This document shows positions 1 through 9,766 of a stretch of 55,180 nucleotides of DNA, in pieces. The notes beneath the pieces were generated by a model, which made no database searches, was not told the DNA's origin, and was given only the letters and a program-made list of their open reading frames with translations. The first letter of the stretch is position 1. Each line of letters starts with the position of its first letter. Position numbers and translations under genes: made by a program. This DNA is from Pseudomonadales bacterium. Its GTDB lineage: Bacteria; Pseudomonadota; Gammaproteobacteria; Pseudomonadales; Azotimanducaceae. The stretch is taken from contig JAESSY010000017.1 of NCBI GenBank assembly GCA_016763855.1, positions 1-55,180 of the forward strand, in the 5' to 3' direction.

Positions 1-838
1 CTTCCCAAAGATAGATTTTCCCCTCCCTGATAACAAGTTCTCTTTCTTTGCCAACAACATCGGGAAATTTGGTCACATATAGGGTTTGAGTTTGTTCATT
101 TACCTTAATATTCAGTTTTTTCATGACGACTTCAGACTTCAGCTTTTTAAAGCTTTCATCATCTATCAAAATACCGTTCACGTTATAACAAATTTTATTC
201 TGGCCTTTCTCACCTCTTGATTTGTCGTTTCCTGCAATTTCAAGCACCTCTACATTAAACATACCTTGTGAGTAAGTTTCTCGAAGTTTCCAGGAACAAG
301 AAGAAAGCCGATCCGCTTTCCCAATCGCCGGAGAAATCATAATAGGTTTCTCGTCGTCGAAGAGAAAAAGAGGCTTTTCTGTACAGAATGAAATACCTAT
401 TCCCACTTCTAATTTGGGCAAGCCCGTTTGTTTCGAATGGGAATTCTTGGAATTCACAAGATCAATTATGTCCTTGGCAATACCGCAAGCCCTCGCAACA
501 GAATACCACTGATGAGGCTCATCACTTTTTTCATAGATGCATAGAATAATCGCATCACCTTCTATGAAAACTTTAACAGCACCGTATTTTTCTAGTAACA
601 AGGTGAGTGGATCAAAAAATCTCATACTAAAATATGAGGCTGGATTAAGTCCTTTATTGAGTAACTCTGAGATGACCTTTGTGGAGCCTCTTATATCAGC
701 TTTAATAATCACATGATGAATAACTTCAGGGTCTCTTACTTCCAATTCCTGGGATTCATCAAGTCGTAACAGTTCGTAAAGCTTGCCTCCCGCCCTCGCG
801 AGTTGAAGTTCTTCAGGTTCAAAATTAATTTGACGCGG
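1..838 (-). pseudogene. C-terminal part of a class III nucleotidyl cyclase-like protein (shifted frame, runs off left edge)
   Basis: Reading leftward from about 838 to the window edge, the minus strand is open without a stop in a frame different from that of the upstream half (736..2208). The translation includes ADIRGSTKVI and, about 45 residues later, FIEGDAIIL. These resemble the metal-binding and hinge motifs of class III adenylate/guanylate cyclase domains, where DIRGFT and GDG-type motifs are usual. A stop (TAA) near 839-841 closes this frame upstream, so the segment cannot start on its own and must continue the 736..2208 gene after a -1 type shift, equivalent to one missing base near 830-838. 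The C-terminus is outside the window. Whether the product makes a cyclic nucleotide is not shown; the fold assignment rests on motif recognition. Confidence 0.6.
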
Positions 839-2208
839 TTAAATATTCTGTGAGCGAAGCGAAAATATTTGAGATGCAAGCGATAACGACAGAAATCGCT
901 CAGCAAACGTAGGAATTTTTCATACAATTCTTCTCTATAGAGACGATTCACATCGACTGCTATCTCATCAAGCTTCTTCAGCAATGCAGCTGTTGACTCC
1001 TTCTCAAGATCAAGCTTGGAGAGAATTCTTTTAATGTCATTGCCTGCGATGTACGCGCAGGCAGTTTCAAGGGGAAAGGTTTCTCTATCCGCGCGAATCC
1101 ATTTTTCTCTTAATAAATAGGCCGCTAGTGCTTCCTTCATGAGCTTCTCTGGAAACAGCTTTTCACGTATTTCAGATATGAGTTTCAATAGCTCTTTTAG
1201 CGCCGACTTGAAACTACGGTGATCGATCATTCCCTGGGTTTCTTTCGCTTTTTGAAGATAGGCATCGTGAACTGCACCATCAAAAAGTAAGCGGACATTC
1301 CCCGGTTGCTCCAACCAGGTAAAACTTTCGCTAACTTCATTACTTTGATCATCACTCGGGCCTAATAGACTTTGCACCGAAAACAAGCCTGACAATTCAT
1401 CAAAGACCTCAGACTGTGCAGAGGACCTTTGTTTTACCGGTTTTAACGGCAGAGTAGGCAATTCTTTAAGATGAGCTTGCAGCATTGTTTCCAACTCGGC
1501 ATTAGTTTCATTAAAATCTGTCCATAGCCCATAGTTCTCAACTAGAAGAAGAATATCTGTCGGTGAATCGGCGGTTAGCATGGGGTTATAAAGAATATTA
1601 ACCAACTCCGGAAACTCCGAACCCAAGAGCTGAGTTCTTAATCCGCGAAGATGTCCATTTTCCTCTCTTTGAAGTTGCTGAAACACAGCCCTATTAGCAC
1701 GATATAAAAAATCATTATAATTTTTTCGATACCAGGCTAATTTTTCCTGTGATGGCAATAAGCTGCGTGAACCTGCGTATTGTTGTTGGGCGATACTCTC
1801 TTCGAGCTGTTTTGTATAAGTATCGAGTTGAACCCGAGTCTGCAGCAAGATAAATTTCACCACGCCAAATTGTAAAAAACGTATTGCTTCAACCTGGAGG
1901 TCAGTTTTTGCCCGATGAAAAGTTGTGCGCATCATGTCATTAAAGGCATTTCGAAAATTTTCTAATTCATCTGAATTTCCAGGTATTGCGCGATCTCCTG
2001 CGATAACTCTCTTTACGACTGATTCAATAATCAAACTGGCTTGCAAAACAAATGAATCACTCAAATGAACATCAACGTGGTAGTTGTCAATCCCTCGATT
2101 AAATAGTGAACAATCCATGCTGATCACATCTGGTTGCTTCACGCAGGTCAGTAAATCTTGAACAGATTGAATTTTGTCGTCATTTCCTATCATATTTTCT
2201 GCTTTCAC
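736..2208 (-). CDS. N-terminal half of cyclase-domain protein, frameshifted at its 3' end
   Basis: This 490-residue open frame starts with GTG preceded by GGAG three bases upstream, and begins 44 bases after the radical SAM gene on the same strand, so the two probably form an operon. Most of the protein is predicted soluble, helical and charged, and I do not recognise a domain in residues 1-440. The last 35 or so residues look like noise. In the alternative frame the sequence continues smoothly as INFEPEELQLARAGGKLYEL and then into a cyclase-like domain (1..838). The intact protein would exceed 750 residues. The break could be a true mutation, a sequencing or assembly indel, or programmed frameshifting. 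I saw no obvious slippery heptamer, so an indel seems likelier. Confidence 0.6.
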   Translation of the reverse strand: MKAENMIGNDDKIQSVQDLLTCVKQPDVISMDCSLFNRGIDNYHVDVHLSDSFVLQASLIIESVVKRVIAGDRAIPGNSDELENFRNAFNDMMRTTFHRAKTDLQVEAIRFLQFGVVKFILLQTRVQLDTYTKQLEESIAQQQYAGSRSLLPSQEKLAWYRKNYNDFLYRANRAVFQQLQREENGHLRGLRTQLLGSEFPELVNILYNPMLTADSPTDILLLVENYGLWTDFNETNAELETMLQAHLKELPTLPLKPVKQRSSAQSEVFDELSGLFSVQSLLGPSDDQSNEVSESFTWLEQPGNVRLLFDGAVHDAYLQKAKETQGMIDHRSFKSALKELLKLISEIREKLFPEKLMKEALAAYLLREKWIRADRETFPLETACAYIAGNDIKRILSKLDLEKESTAALLKKLDEIAVDVNRLYREELYEKFLRLLSDFCRYRLHLKYFRFAHRIFNRVKLILNLKNFNSRGREASFTNCYDLMNPRNWK

Positions 2209-2252
2209 AATCTCCGTTATCGTTTCAACAGCTTGGTTTGCTTGGGCTTAGA

Positions 2253-3329
2253 TCAGTGTTCGCTTAAATCCAAAACCTGCCGTTTTGAACCCCATGTTCC
2301 GGGTCTGGCTTCAAAAACGCCCGGTAACACTACTCTGCATTGATGACAACAAGCCTGTTCATCTAAATTCCAAGCACCCAATTCATACCAATCTCGTTCA
2401 ATCAATTGTGCGCTGCATTTAGAACAGTATGTTGAACCTCCACTGGCATCATGTACATTCCCTGTATAAACATAATTCATTCCAGTGTCTATTGCGATCT
2501 GTCTACTCCTCGTCAAAGTCGAAGGCGGCGTAGGAGAATGTCCCCGCATCTTAAAATCAGGGTGAAATGCTGTAAAGTGAAGCGGTATATCAAAGCCAAG
2601 GTTATCAACTATCCACCGCGCCATTTTTTCAATTTCCTGTTCTGAATCGTTTTCACCCGGAATCAACAATGTCGTCAGTTCAAACCAAGTGTCTGTCTCA
2701 TTATGGAGATATAACAAGGTGTCCAGAATAACGCTTAGTTTTCCGCCGCAAATAGAGCGATAAAATCCGTCACTGAAGGCTTTGAGATCGATATTGGCAG
2801 CGCTCATGTGAGAAAAAAATTCTTTTCTCGGCTCTTCACATACATAACCCGCTGTAACCGCAACGGTATTGACTCCCTGTTCTCGTGCAGCGATCGCAAC
2901 GTCAATTGCATACTCATGAAAAATAACAGGATCATTGTAAGTAAACGCGATAGACCGACATTTCGTTGACAGGGCAAGCTGAACTAATTTTTCCGGTGAG
3001 GCAGAATCTGCCAAGGTTTCCATTTCTTGAGATTTACTAATATCCCAGTTTTGACAAAATTTACAGGCCAAATTACACCCTGCGGTGCCAAATGACAGAA
3101 CAGGTGTGCCAGGTAGAAAATGATTCAACGGCTTTTTCTCGATGGGGTCTATACAAAAGCCACTAGAACGGCCATAACTTGTTAAGACTATTTTCTGGTT
3201 TTGATTCTGCCGAACAAAACATAAGCCTTGCTGCCCTTCCTTTAAGCGACAGTATCTCGGACAGAGATCACATTGAACTCTACCATCCTCAATTTGGTGC
3301 CAATACTTAGTCTCATGTATGCCATTCAT
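2253..3329 (-). CDS. amrS: AmmeMemoRadiSam system radical SAM enzyme
   Basis: This is the radical SAM member of the widely conserved but biochemically obscure AmmeMemoRadiSam set. The CxxxCxxC cluster motif is visible as CNLACKFC. The N-terminus has a second cysteine group, CDLCPRYC, followed by GLCFVRQN, and the C-terminus carries two CxxC pairs (YCSKCS and CCHQC) typical of this subfamily. The open frame extends to 3398, but I prefer the ATG at 3329 because AGGG lies about 7 bases upstream and homologs begin shortly before the YWHQIEDGRVQCDLCP segment. It diverges from the Memo-AMMECR1 fusion gene across about 160 bases and is followed by the cyclase-like gene. The family assignment is firm; substrate and product are unknown. 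Confidence 0.9.
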   Translation of the reverse strand: MNGIHETKYWHQIEDGRVQCDLCPRYCRLKEGQQGLCFVRQNQNQKIVLTSYGRSSGFCIDPIEKKPLNHFLPGTPVLSFGTAGCNLACKFCQNWDISKSQEMETLADSASPEKLVQLALSTKCRSIAFTYNDPVIFHEYAIDVAIAAREQGVNTVAVTAGYVCEEPRKEFFSHMSAANIDLKAFSDGFYRSICGGKLSVILDTLLYLHNETDTWFELTTLLIPGENDSEQEIEKMARWIVDNLGFDIPLHFTAFHPDFKMRGHSPTPPSTLTRSRQIAIDTGMNYVYTGNVHDASGGSTYCSKCSAQLIERDWYELGAWNLDEQACCHQCRVVLPGVFEARPGTWGSKRQVLDLSEH

Positions 3330-3437
3330 TCGAGCCCTATGCTTAGAATCCTCTTTCGCACGTGAATTATAATGTCGATAATGGATGATAGATGGCATAA
3401 GCTTTCAATAGCCTAACAAGTCATTAGAATGATTTAT

Positions 3438-3450
3438 ATTACACGGTAAT
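3438..3450. promoter_or_regulatory. Short inverted repeat between the divergent AmmeMemoRadiSam genes
   Basis: ATTAC-ACG-GTAAT is a perfect inverted repeat in the divergent promoter region between the radical SAM gene and the Memo-AMMECR1 fusion. It could be an operator shared by both promoters. At this length a chance occurrence is quite possible. Confidence 0.2.
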
Positions 3451-3489
3451 AACGACAAAAAGACTGTGAGATGAGAGATATTGGGTGAT

Positions 3490-4830
3490 ATGAACGAAAT
3501 TAGACGGGCGGCAGTTGCGGGGAGTTTCTACCCACAAAACAAACAAGAACTCTATTCAACTGTAGATACCTTGTTAGGCGAAAGGGGGGGAATAGACAAA
3601 TCAATAAAAGCAATAATCGTCCCTCATGCAGGGTACATCTATTCTGGCTCTACAGCAGCGGAGCTTTATAAACTATTAGATAAAAATTTCTCCCGCGTCA
3701 TTCTCATGGGTCCCTCCCATCATGTAGCATTCAAAGGAATGGCGACGAGTAGTGCAAAATACTATGAAACGCCTCTGGGTTTAATAGAACTCGATACTGA
3801 GATTATTCAAGCAATCTCAGCGCAGACTGTTTGTTTGGATCGAGCTCATCTGAATGAACACAGCCTTGAAGTTCATCTCCCCTTCCTTCAGCACCATCTC
3901 AATAATTTCAAATTAGTACCCATCGTAATAGGTAATGCGAAAAAAGAAGAGGTCGCCAGTTTGATCGAAAGGTTATGGGGCGGGCAGGAAACACTTATTC
4001 TCATCAGCTCAGATATGAGTCATTTTTTATCCTTTGAGGACGCAAAACGAGTCGATCAAGCCACATCAGCTAAAATTCTAAGTCTCAATGCCAGCCTGAC
4101 GGGAGAGGAAGCTTGTGGTTGTCACGCCATAAACGGACTACTTCATCTTGCTAAAGCAAAAAAATACGATATTTCACAAGTATCGCTTACCAATTCAGGT
4201 GACGCTACGGGTGACACAGCTGCAAACAAAAGCAGCGTTGTAGGATACGGAGCTTTCGCGCTCCATCAAACAAGCTGCGAATTCTCAACCCCACCCAGAC
4301 AACAGATTATTCAACTTGCTCGCCATTCTATTCTCCATGGCTTGACCCGTAAATCGAGTTTTAACATTGAACTTAGTGCATATTCAGAAAGGCTAAAATT
4401 AGAAGGGGCATCCTTTATTACCATCAATATCAATGGGCAATTGAGGGGTTGTATCGGTAGCCTTGAGGCCCACCGTCCTCTCTTACTCGATATTGCTCAT
4501 AATGCCCAGGCGGCAGCCTTTAAAGACCCACGGTTTCCATCACTCACGATAGAAGAATTCCAAAACATTGAAATTCTCGCATCTATCCTCAGCAGGCCAC
4601 AAGCTCTGGGTATCATGAGCTTTGATGAATTATTGGAAACAATTCGTCCAGGAATAGACGGTATCATTCTCGAAGAAAATGGCAGAGGAGCAACCTACTT
4701 ACCCTCGGTTTGGAAACAGCTTCCTTCCGCTCCAGATTTCATCAGGTCTCTTCGGCAAAAGGCAGGCCTGCCGACAGATTCTTGGCAGAATTGCCAAATT
4801 CAGCGCTACACCACAGAAGAATTCTCATAG
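3490..4830 (+). CDS. Memo-AMMECR1 fusion (AmmeMemoRadiSam protein B + A)
   Basis: One reading frame joins two families that are usually separate. Residues ~1-265 are a Memo (MEMO1/AmmeMemoRadiSam B) domain, with AAVAGSFYP at the start, IVPHAGYIYSG and MGPSHH segments, and a later SSDMSHF. These are the His/Asp-containing motifs of a fold related to extradiol dioxygenases. Residues ~275-445 are an AMMECR1 (A) domain with LRGCIGSLEAHRPLL and AFKDPRFPSLT, signatures of that family. The frame can be opened at TTG 3481, but ATG 3490 gives the family-typical N-terminus (MNEIRRAAVAGSFYP). The radical SAM gene is divergent. The protein is predicted cytosolic; its biochemical function is not established. 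Confidence 0.9.
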   Translation: MNEIRRAAVAGSFYPQNKQELYSTVDTLLGERGGIDKSIKAIIVPHAGYIYSGSTAAELYKLLDKNFSRVILMGPSHHVAFKGMATSSAKYYETPLGLIELDTEIIQAISAQTVCLDRAHLNEHSLEVHLPFLQHHLNNFKLVPIVIGNAKKEEVASLIERLWGGQETLILISSDMSHFLSFEDAKRVDQATSAKILSLNASLTGEEACGCHAINGLLHLAKAKKYDISQVSLTNSGDATGDTAANKSSVVGYGAFALHQTSCEFSTPPRQQIIQLARHSILHGLTRKSSFNIELSAYSERLKLEGASFITININGQLRGCIGSLEAHRPLLLDIAHNAQAAAFKDPRFPSLTIEEFQNIEILASILSRPQALGIMSFDELLETIRPGIDGIILEENGRGATYLPSVWKQLPSAPDFIRSLRQKAGLPTDSWQNCQIQRYTTEEFS

Positions 4831-4910
4831 GAAGATCGTGAGGAAAGATTAGTTTCAATAAAAGCTGTTACCATATCCACAAAATTGATGATCAAACTGA
4901 GGCAGTCACA

Positions 4911-6335
4911 ATGAGCGAGCAAGTAGAAAGCAACCCCATTCGAGAAGCGATGATGGGGATTCTGGAAAAACAAAAGAAGGCTTATATCGCTGAGGGTGTC
5001 GTCACTGTTGACACTAGGATAGATCGTATTGATCGAACTATTGGCATATTAGAAAAACATGGAAGGAAACTAAGTGAGGCCATGGCAGCTGACTTTGGAC
5101 ATCGATCCATTGAGCAATCTAAGATAACTGATATCGACGGATCTATCGGTCCCTTAAAAGATGCAAAAAAACATATCCGCAAATGGATGCGGCCTGAAAA
5201 ACGCAACGCGATGTTTCCTCTCGGTCTTTTTGGATCAAGAGCACGAGTTGAATATCAACCCCTGGGGGTCATCGGATGTATCTCACCCTGGAATTTCCCT
5301 GTCCAACTTACCTTTGGCCCTCTCGCAGGAATATTTGCTGCGGGTAATCGCACCATGATTAAACCTTCAGAATTTACACCTGTAACCTCTGACTTAATGA
5401 AAGAAGTTTTTGCAGAATGCTTCGATGAAGAAGAAGTCGCCTTTTTAACAGGGGGGCCAGAAGTCGGAGCCGCATTTAGCACCCTCCCTTTCGACCATCT
5501 ATTATTTACCGGCGCTACCGCAGTCGCAAAGCATGTTATGAGAGCTGCGGCGGAAAATCTCGTACCCATGACTTTGGAGCTTGGTGGAAAATCCCCAGTA
5601 GTGATCGGAAAAAGTGCAGATATAAAACTCTCAGCTACCAATATCATGGCAGGTGAAACTCTAAATGCAGACCAGATTTGCCTTGCACCAGACTACGTTT
5701 TTGTACCAGAAAACAAAGCACAAGAATTTATTGCTGCGGCTAAAGATTCAGTTAAGAAAATGTATCCTAATTTGAAAGACAATCCAGATTACACCTCTAT
5801 TGTCAACGACCGACATTTCGATCGACTCAACTCCTATCTTGAGGATGCCAAAGAGAAAGGCGCAGAGCTAATTGAAATTAACCCCGCGGATGAAGACTTC
5901 TCTCAGCAAGAGTTCAATCGAATCCCTCCCACATTGGTCGTTAACCCCACAGAAGATATGGCAGTCATGCAGGAGGAAATATTCGGTCCTATTCTACCAA
6001 TCAAAACCTATACAGAAATCGAAGAACCACTAGCCTACATTAACGACCATGCTCGCCCTCTGGGACTATATTATTTCGGCCAAGACAAGCAGGAAGAAAA
6101 ACGAGTACTCACTCATACAACATCAGGTGGTGTGACAGTGAATGACGTTGTCATGCACGTTGCACAAGAGGATTTACCTTTTGGTGGTGTAGGCCCTAGT
6201 GGTATGGGCTCATATCATGGACATGATGGCTTTAAAAATTTTAGCCATGCCAAGGCAGTTTTCACTCAGTCGAAGACTGTTTCAAAACTAGCCGCTGCAA
6301 TGCGACCACCTTATAAAAAGGCATCCCCGACATAA
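4911..6335 (+). CDS. Coniferyl-aldehyde-type aldehyde dehydrogenase
   Basis: A 474-residue NAD(P)-dependent aldehyde dehydrogenase. The substrate-pocket and oxyanion motif SPWNFP (Asn128), the general base in LELGGKSPVV (Glu223) and the catalytic cysteine in NADQICLAPDYVFV (Cys257) are all present. The NADQICLAP form and the lack of the long N-terminal part of class 1/2 enzymes place it in the ALDH3-like branch that includes coniferyl aldehyde dehydrogenase (CalB). Members oxidise aromatic or medium-chain aldehydes to acids. GAGG lies 8 bases before the ATG. It stands alone, convergent with the hydrolase at 6348, so no pathway is indicated by neighbours. The substrate is inferred only at subfamily level. 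Confidence 0.85.
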   Translation: MSEQVESNPIREAMMGILEKQKKAYIAEGVVTVDTRIDRIDRTIGILEKHGRKLSEAMAADFGHRSIEQSKITDIDGSIGPLKDAKKHIRKWMRPEKRNAMFPLGLFGSRARVEYQPLGVIGCISPWNFPVQLTFGPLAGIFAAGNRTMIKPSEFTPVTSDLMKEVFAECFDEEEVAFLTGGPEVGAAFSTLPFDHLLFTGATAVAKHVMRAAAENLVPMTLELGGKSPVVIGKSADIKLSATNIMAGETLNADQICLAPDYVFVPENKAQEFIAAAKDSVKKMYPNLKDNPDYTSIVNDRHFDRLNSYLEDAKEKGAELIEINPADEDFSQQEFNRIPPTLVVNPTEDMAVMQEEIFGPILPIKTYTEIEEPLAYINDHARPLGLYYFGQDKQEEKRVLTHTTSGGVTVNDVVMHVAQEDLPFGGVGPSGMGSYHGHDGFKNFSHAKAVFTQSKTVSKLAAAMRPPYKKASPT

Positions 6336-6347
6336 TCAGAACTCTAA

Positions 6348-7163
6348 TCAGAGTTTCTCTAAGAAGTTGACAATATCTCTGATAACTGGGCTTTTATCTC
6401 TGTGAAATCGAGTAAAGCCCAGAATAATGTCTACGTGTCCAGTATTCTTGTAAACTTCACGGGACGCACGGCAGCCCTTAGCCTGAGCCTTTTCCATTAA
6501 ACTTTTAGAATTACCTCGCCTGACGCGAATGTCTGTCTCCCCATGCAATAAATAGAGCGGTGGTGAGTCAGAACGAACATAATTGATGGCTTGGGTCTCA
6601 GCATATCTAGAGGCAGGTCCAAATAGATCCCAATGGTCATCTTCTGTAAAAGGATAAAAATCATAGGGGCCGGCAAGACCAATAAATCCCTTAATGCGAT
6701 CATTTGCCTTATATTCGGTATTGAGCAAGCTGCTATTTAGGCAAAGCAAAGCCCCCAATTGCGCTCCTGCAGAATGCCCCATAACAATGAGCGGCTGGTC
6801 AGAAGGGACTTCTCTCAATGCCCAGTGGGTTGCTTCGATCACGTCTTCTTGAATTTCGGAAAATCTTACTAAGGGGTACAAACGGTAATCAGGAATAATC
6901 ACGTTGTAACCTAATGACGTTAAGGTATCAGCAACAAAGCGATAATTTTGGCGATCCCCGCTCCGCCAATTTCCACCATAGAAAAATATAATTGTAGGTT
7001 TCTTGGACTCACCCTTAATTCTATAGTAATCAAGTTTCAATCGATCGTGAGCACCATAGGAAATATCTGCACTCAATTGGTACTTTTTTGATCTTGCAAG
7101 GAGATTGATAAACCTGAGACCTAGATGTTGATAGAGCTCAGCGATGACTTGCTTAATATTCAA
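6348..7163 (-). CDS. Alpha/beta hydrolase, carboxylesterase/kynurenine-formamidase-like
   Basis: A 271-residue alpha/beta hydrolase of the esterase/lipase branch. The oxyanion region is FFYGGNW (the usual HGG replaced by YGG), the nucleophile elbow is GHSAGA with Ser131, and Asp211 (HGETD) and His243 (TGHVDI) complete a plausible triad. The protein resembles small carboxylesterases of the BD-FAE/kynurenine formamidase-like group. No clear signal peptide is present, so it is probably cytoplasmic. It is convergent with the aldehyde dehydrogenase gene and divergent from the DUF5916 gene. The actual ester or amide substrate cannot be read from sequence. Confidence 0.8.
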   Translation of the reverse strand: MNIKQVIAELYQHLGLRFINLLARSKKYQLSADISYGAHDRLKLDYYRIKGESKKPTIIFFYGGNWRSGDRQNYRFVADTLTSLGYNVIIPDYRLYPLVRFSEIQEDVIEATHWALREVPSDQPLIVMGHSAGAQLGALLCLNSSLLNTEYKANDRIKGFIGLAGPYDFYPFTEDDHWDLFGPASRYAETQAINYVRSDSPPLYLLHGETDIRVRRGNSKSLMEKAQAKGCRASREVYKNTGHVDIILGFTRFHRDKSPVIRDIVNFLEKL

Positions 7164-7309
7164 TAGCGTACTACTTTTGTGGCGAAAACTTGAATGGTAT
7201 TTGAGGAATAATTATACAGATATCATGTGCAACTTGGACAACCTTTTCGCAACCAACCTTTTAGAATGTACATTTATTAGGCACGGCTTTTAGGCAAAGC
7301 TACGAGGAC

Positions 7310-9763
7310 ATGAAATTTACCAAAAGGTTTAGGCAATCTATCCTCAAGAATAAGTTACAATATGCACCTAATATGAGAATTTCCCAATTATTACATATCC
7401 TCTGCCTATTCTGCCTCCAGACATCAGCAGCATTCGCAGTACAGGCGTCGCCTAATTCAATTATTGTCACTGAAGTAGAATCAGCGGACATCGTTGTCGA
7501 TGGTGTGCTGGATGAAGCAATTTGGGCATCCTTGCCGATGAAAGACGATATGGTTATTGTCGAACCAGATACCTTAGATAAACCACCTTATGAAACTCGC
7601 TCTCATTTGTTCTATACAAAAAAGGGGCTATATCTTGGTGTTTGGGCTGAACAACCCGTAGATACATTGGTATCACGACTAAGCTCTCGAGACAGGTTTA
7701 TTAAACGGGACTCAATAACGATCACCATCGATCCAAGTGGGCGGGGCTTATATGGTTATTGGTTCAGTGTAAACCTCGGTGGTACCCTTCAGGACGGTAC
7801 ATTACTACCGGAACGTCAATATGCCAGTCAATGGGATGGCCCATGGTACGGTGCATCAGCGGAACACGATAACGGTTGGACCGCAGAATTCTTTATACCC
7901 TGGTCGATTATGACCATGCCAGAAGGTGAGACCGATTACAGGGAAATGAGCTATTACCTAGCTAGAAGCGTCGCACATAAAAATGAAAGTTGGGGTTTCC
8001 CTAGTTTACCTAGAACGAACACTGTGTTTATCTCCAAATTTCAAAAAATAAGCTTTGAAAATGTAAACCCTAAACAGCAATTTACCTTCTACCCCTATGC
8101 TTCCTCTTCCTATGACAATACTCTGGACAATGGAGCCGATGCTTACAAGGCGGGTTTCGATATATTTTGGCGCCCCACAAGTAACCTACAAATTTCGGCC
8201 ACCATAAATCCTGACTTTGGCAATGTGGAATCTGACAACGTGGTTGTCAATCTATCCTCTTTTGAAACCTTTTTTCCAGAGAAACGTGCTTTCTTCCTTG
8301 AGGGCCAAGAAGTTTTTGTGACAAGCGCCCGAGCCCGCCAACGGAGAAACGGACGCGGAACACCCACTACCTTGCTCAATACAAGGCGTATCGGTAGCGC
8401 GCCCAAAGCTACACTAGTTAACGATTTTCAACTGACTGGTATTGAAGCCAATCAACCTTCCGAATTAATAGGCGCAACGAAAATCACTGGTCAATATGGA
8501 AATATGCGATACGGTGTGCTCGCGGCTTTCGAGGAAGATACAAAACTGACCGGCACTGTAAACGATATCGCCTTTAGTACGGTACAGGATGGAAGGGAAT
8601 TTGGCGTTGCCCGGTTCATATATGAGGACACTAGTACCGGGGCTCGCCGCTCACTCGGTTGGATGACTACCACAGTACGACATCCACAAGAAAACGCTAT
8701 AGTTCACGGTATAGACGGCCACTATCTCTCCGCTGACGGAAAGTGGAACACCGATGCTCAGTTTATGTATAGCAAGGTCGGAGACATCAGTGGTCAAGGC
8801 GGTTTCTTTGACGTGACCTATTCAGCGCAACAAGGTCGTACTCACCGATTTTCTTTTGATTATTTTGATGACGCACTCGATATTAACGACTTAGGTTTTT
8901 TGCGACGCAATGATACTGTTGGTTTGGTCTATTCTTACAACAAAAACGAAAGCGGACTGAAAAACTTAAAGCGCAAATCTACCGGAATGCGAGTGGTGCA
9001 AAAGTACAACACCAATGGTAAGTTGGTACGCAGCGGCCTTTTCTTCAATCAGGAACGCAGCTTCAACAACAATACCTTTATGTTTTCACAAATTAATTAC
9101 TTCCCGTCCCGATGGGAAGATCGAGATAGCTTGGATAATGGGGACTATCGAATCGAGGGTCGATGGCAGGCTGAAGTTTTTGCAGAAACCGATCAATCGA
9201 AGAAGTTTTCAGTGGGTGGGGCGATAGAATATCAAGGTGAGGACATCGGTGGCCAGATGATGAACTATTTTGTTAATCTTGTATGGCGCCCCGTCGATAG
9301 ATTCTCTTTCGCTATGCGCTTGAACTATCAAGACCGACAAGGCTGGTTACTCCATCACAACAACCGCAATTTTACCACCTTTGATGCCGAAATTTGGCGA
9401 CCCAATATTTCTTTAGATTTTTTCCTTTCCGCCAAACAAGAATTTAGAATTACTGCACAGTGGGCAGGATTTAAGGCGAATGAATCAGAACGATGGGAGG
9501 TTCCCCTGAATGAAGGTTCTCTAGATCCCGTAACACGTTTAGCAGGAGACGCCGACCGGGATTTCAATATCAGTCGCTTAACATTTCAAGCTCGTTATCG
9601 ATGGGAGCTTGCGCCGCTATCTGACTTATTTGTTGTTTACACCCGAGGCTCAAATGTCGCCACTATGCCAAATGATTCCTTTGGAGACCTCCTCCGCGGC
9701 AGCTGGACCGATGCACTGGTTGATATCTTTGTCATCAAACTCCGTTATCGAATTGGCGGCTAA
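7310..9763 (+). CDS. CBM9-like / DUF5916 outer-membrane beta-barrel protein
   Basis: An 817-residue exported protein. A long basic N-terminus and a hydrophobic stretch (RISQLLHILCLFCLQ, then AFAVQA) form a signal peptide. Residues ~45-230 match the carbohydrate-binding family 9-like domain (VDGVLDEAIWASLP, GLYLGVWAEQP, GWTAEFFIPWS). The rest is the DUF5916 type: NPDFGNVESDNVVVNLSSFE and FFPEKRAFFLEGQEVF, then many alternating-hydrophobicity strands ending in a short terminal strand (FVIKLRYRIGG) consistent with a barrel. I keep the start at 7310 because GAGG lies just upstream; ATG 7373 is an alternative that leaves a normal-length signal peptide. The HAD gene begins 3 bases after the stop. 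Family function is unknown. Confidence 0.85.
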   Translation: MKFTKRFRQSILKNKLQYAPNMRISQLLHILCLFCLQTSAAFAVQASPNSIIVTEVESADIVVDGVLDEAIWASLPMKDDMVIVEPDTLDKPPYETRSHLFYTKKGLYLGVWAEQPVDTLVSRLSSRDRFIKRDSITITIDPSGRGLYGYWFSVNLGGTLQDGTLLPERQYASQWDGPWYGASAEHDNGWTAEFFIPWSIMTMPEGETDYREMSYYLARSVAHKNESWGFPSLPRTNTVFISKFQKISFENVNPKQQFTFYPYASSSYDNTLDNGADAYKAGFDIFWRPTSNLQISATINPDFGNVESDNVVVNLSSFETFFPEKRAFFLEGQEVFVTSARARQRRNGRGTPTTLLNTRRIGSAPKATLVNDFQLTGIEANQPSELIGATKITGQYGNMRYGVLAAFEEDTKLTGTVNDIAFSTVQDGREFGVARFIYEDTSTGARRSLGWMTTTVRHPQENAIVHGIDGHYLSADGKWNTDAQFMYSKVGDISGQGGFFDVTYSAQQGRTHRFSFDYFDDALDINDLGFLRRNDTVGLVYSYNKNESGLKNLKRKSTGMRVVQKYNTNGKLVRSGLFFNQERSFNNNTFMFSQINYFPSRWEDRDSLDNGDYRIEGRWQAEVFAETDQSKKFSVGGAIEYQGEDIGGQMMNYFVNLVWRPVDRFSFAMRLNYQDRQGWLLHHNNRNFTTFDAEIWRPNISLDFFLSAKQEFRITAQWAGFKANESERWEVPLNEGSLDPVTRLAGDADRDFNISRLTFQARYRWELAPLSDLFVVYTRGSNVATMPNDSFGDLLRGSWTDALVDIFVIKLRYRIGG

Positions 9764-9766
9764 TTC

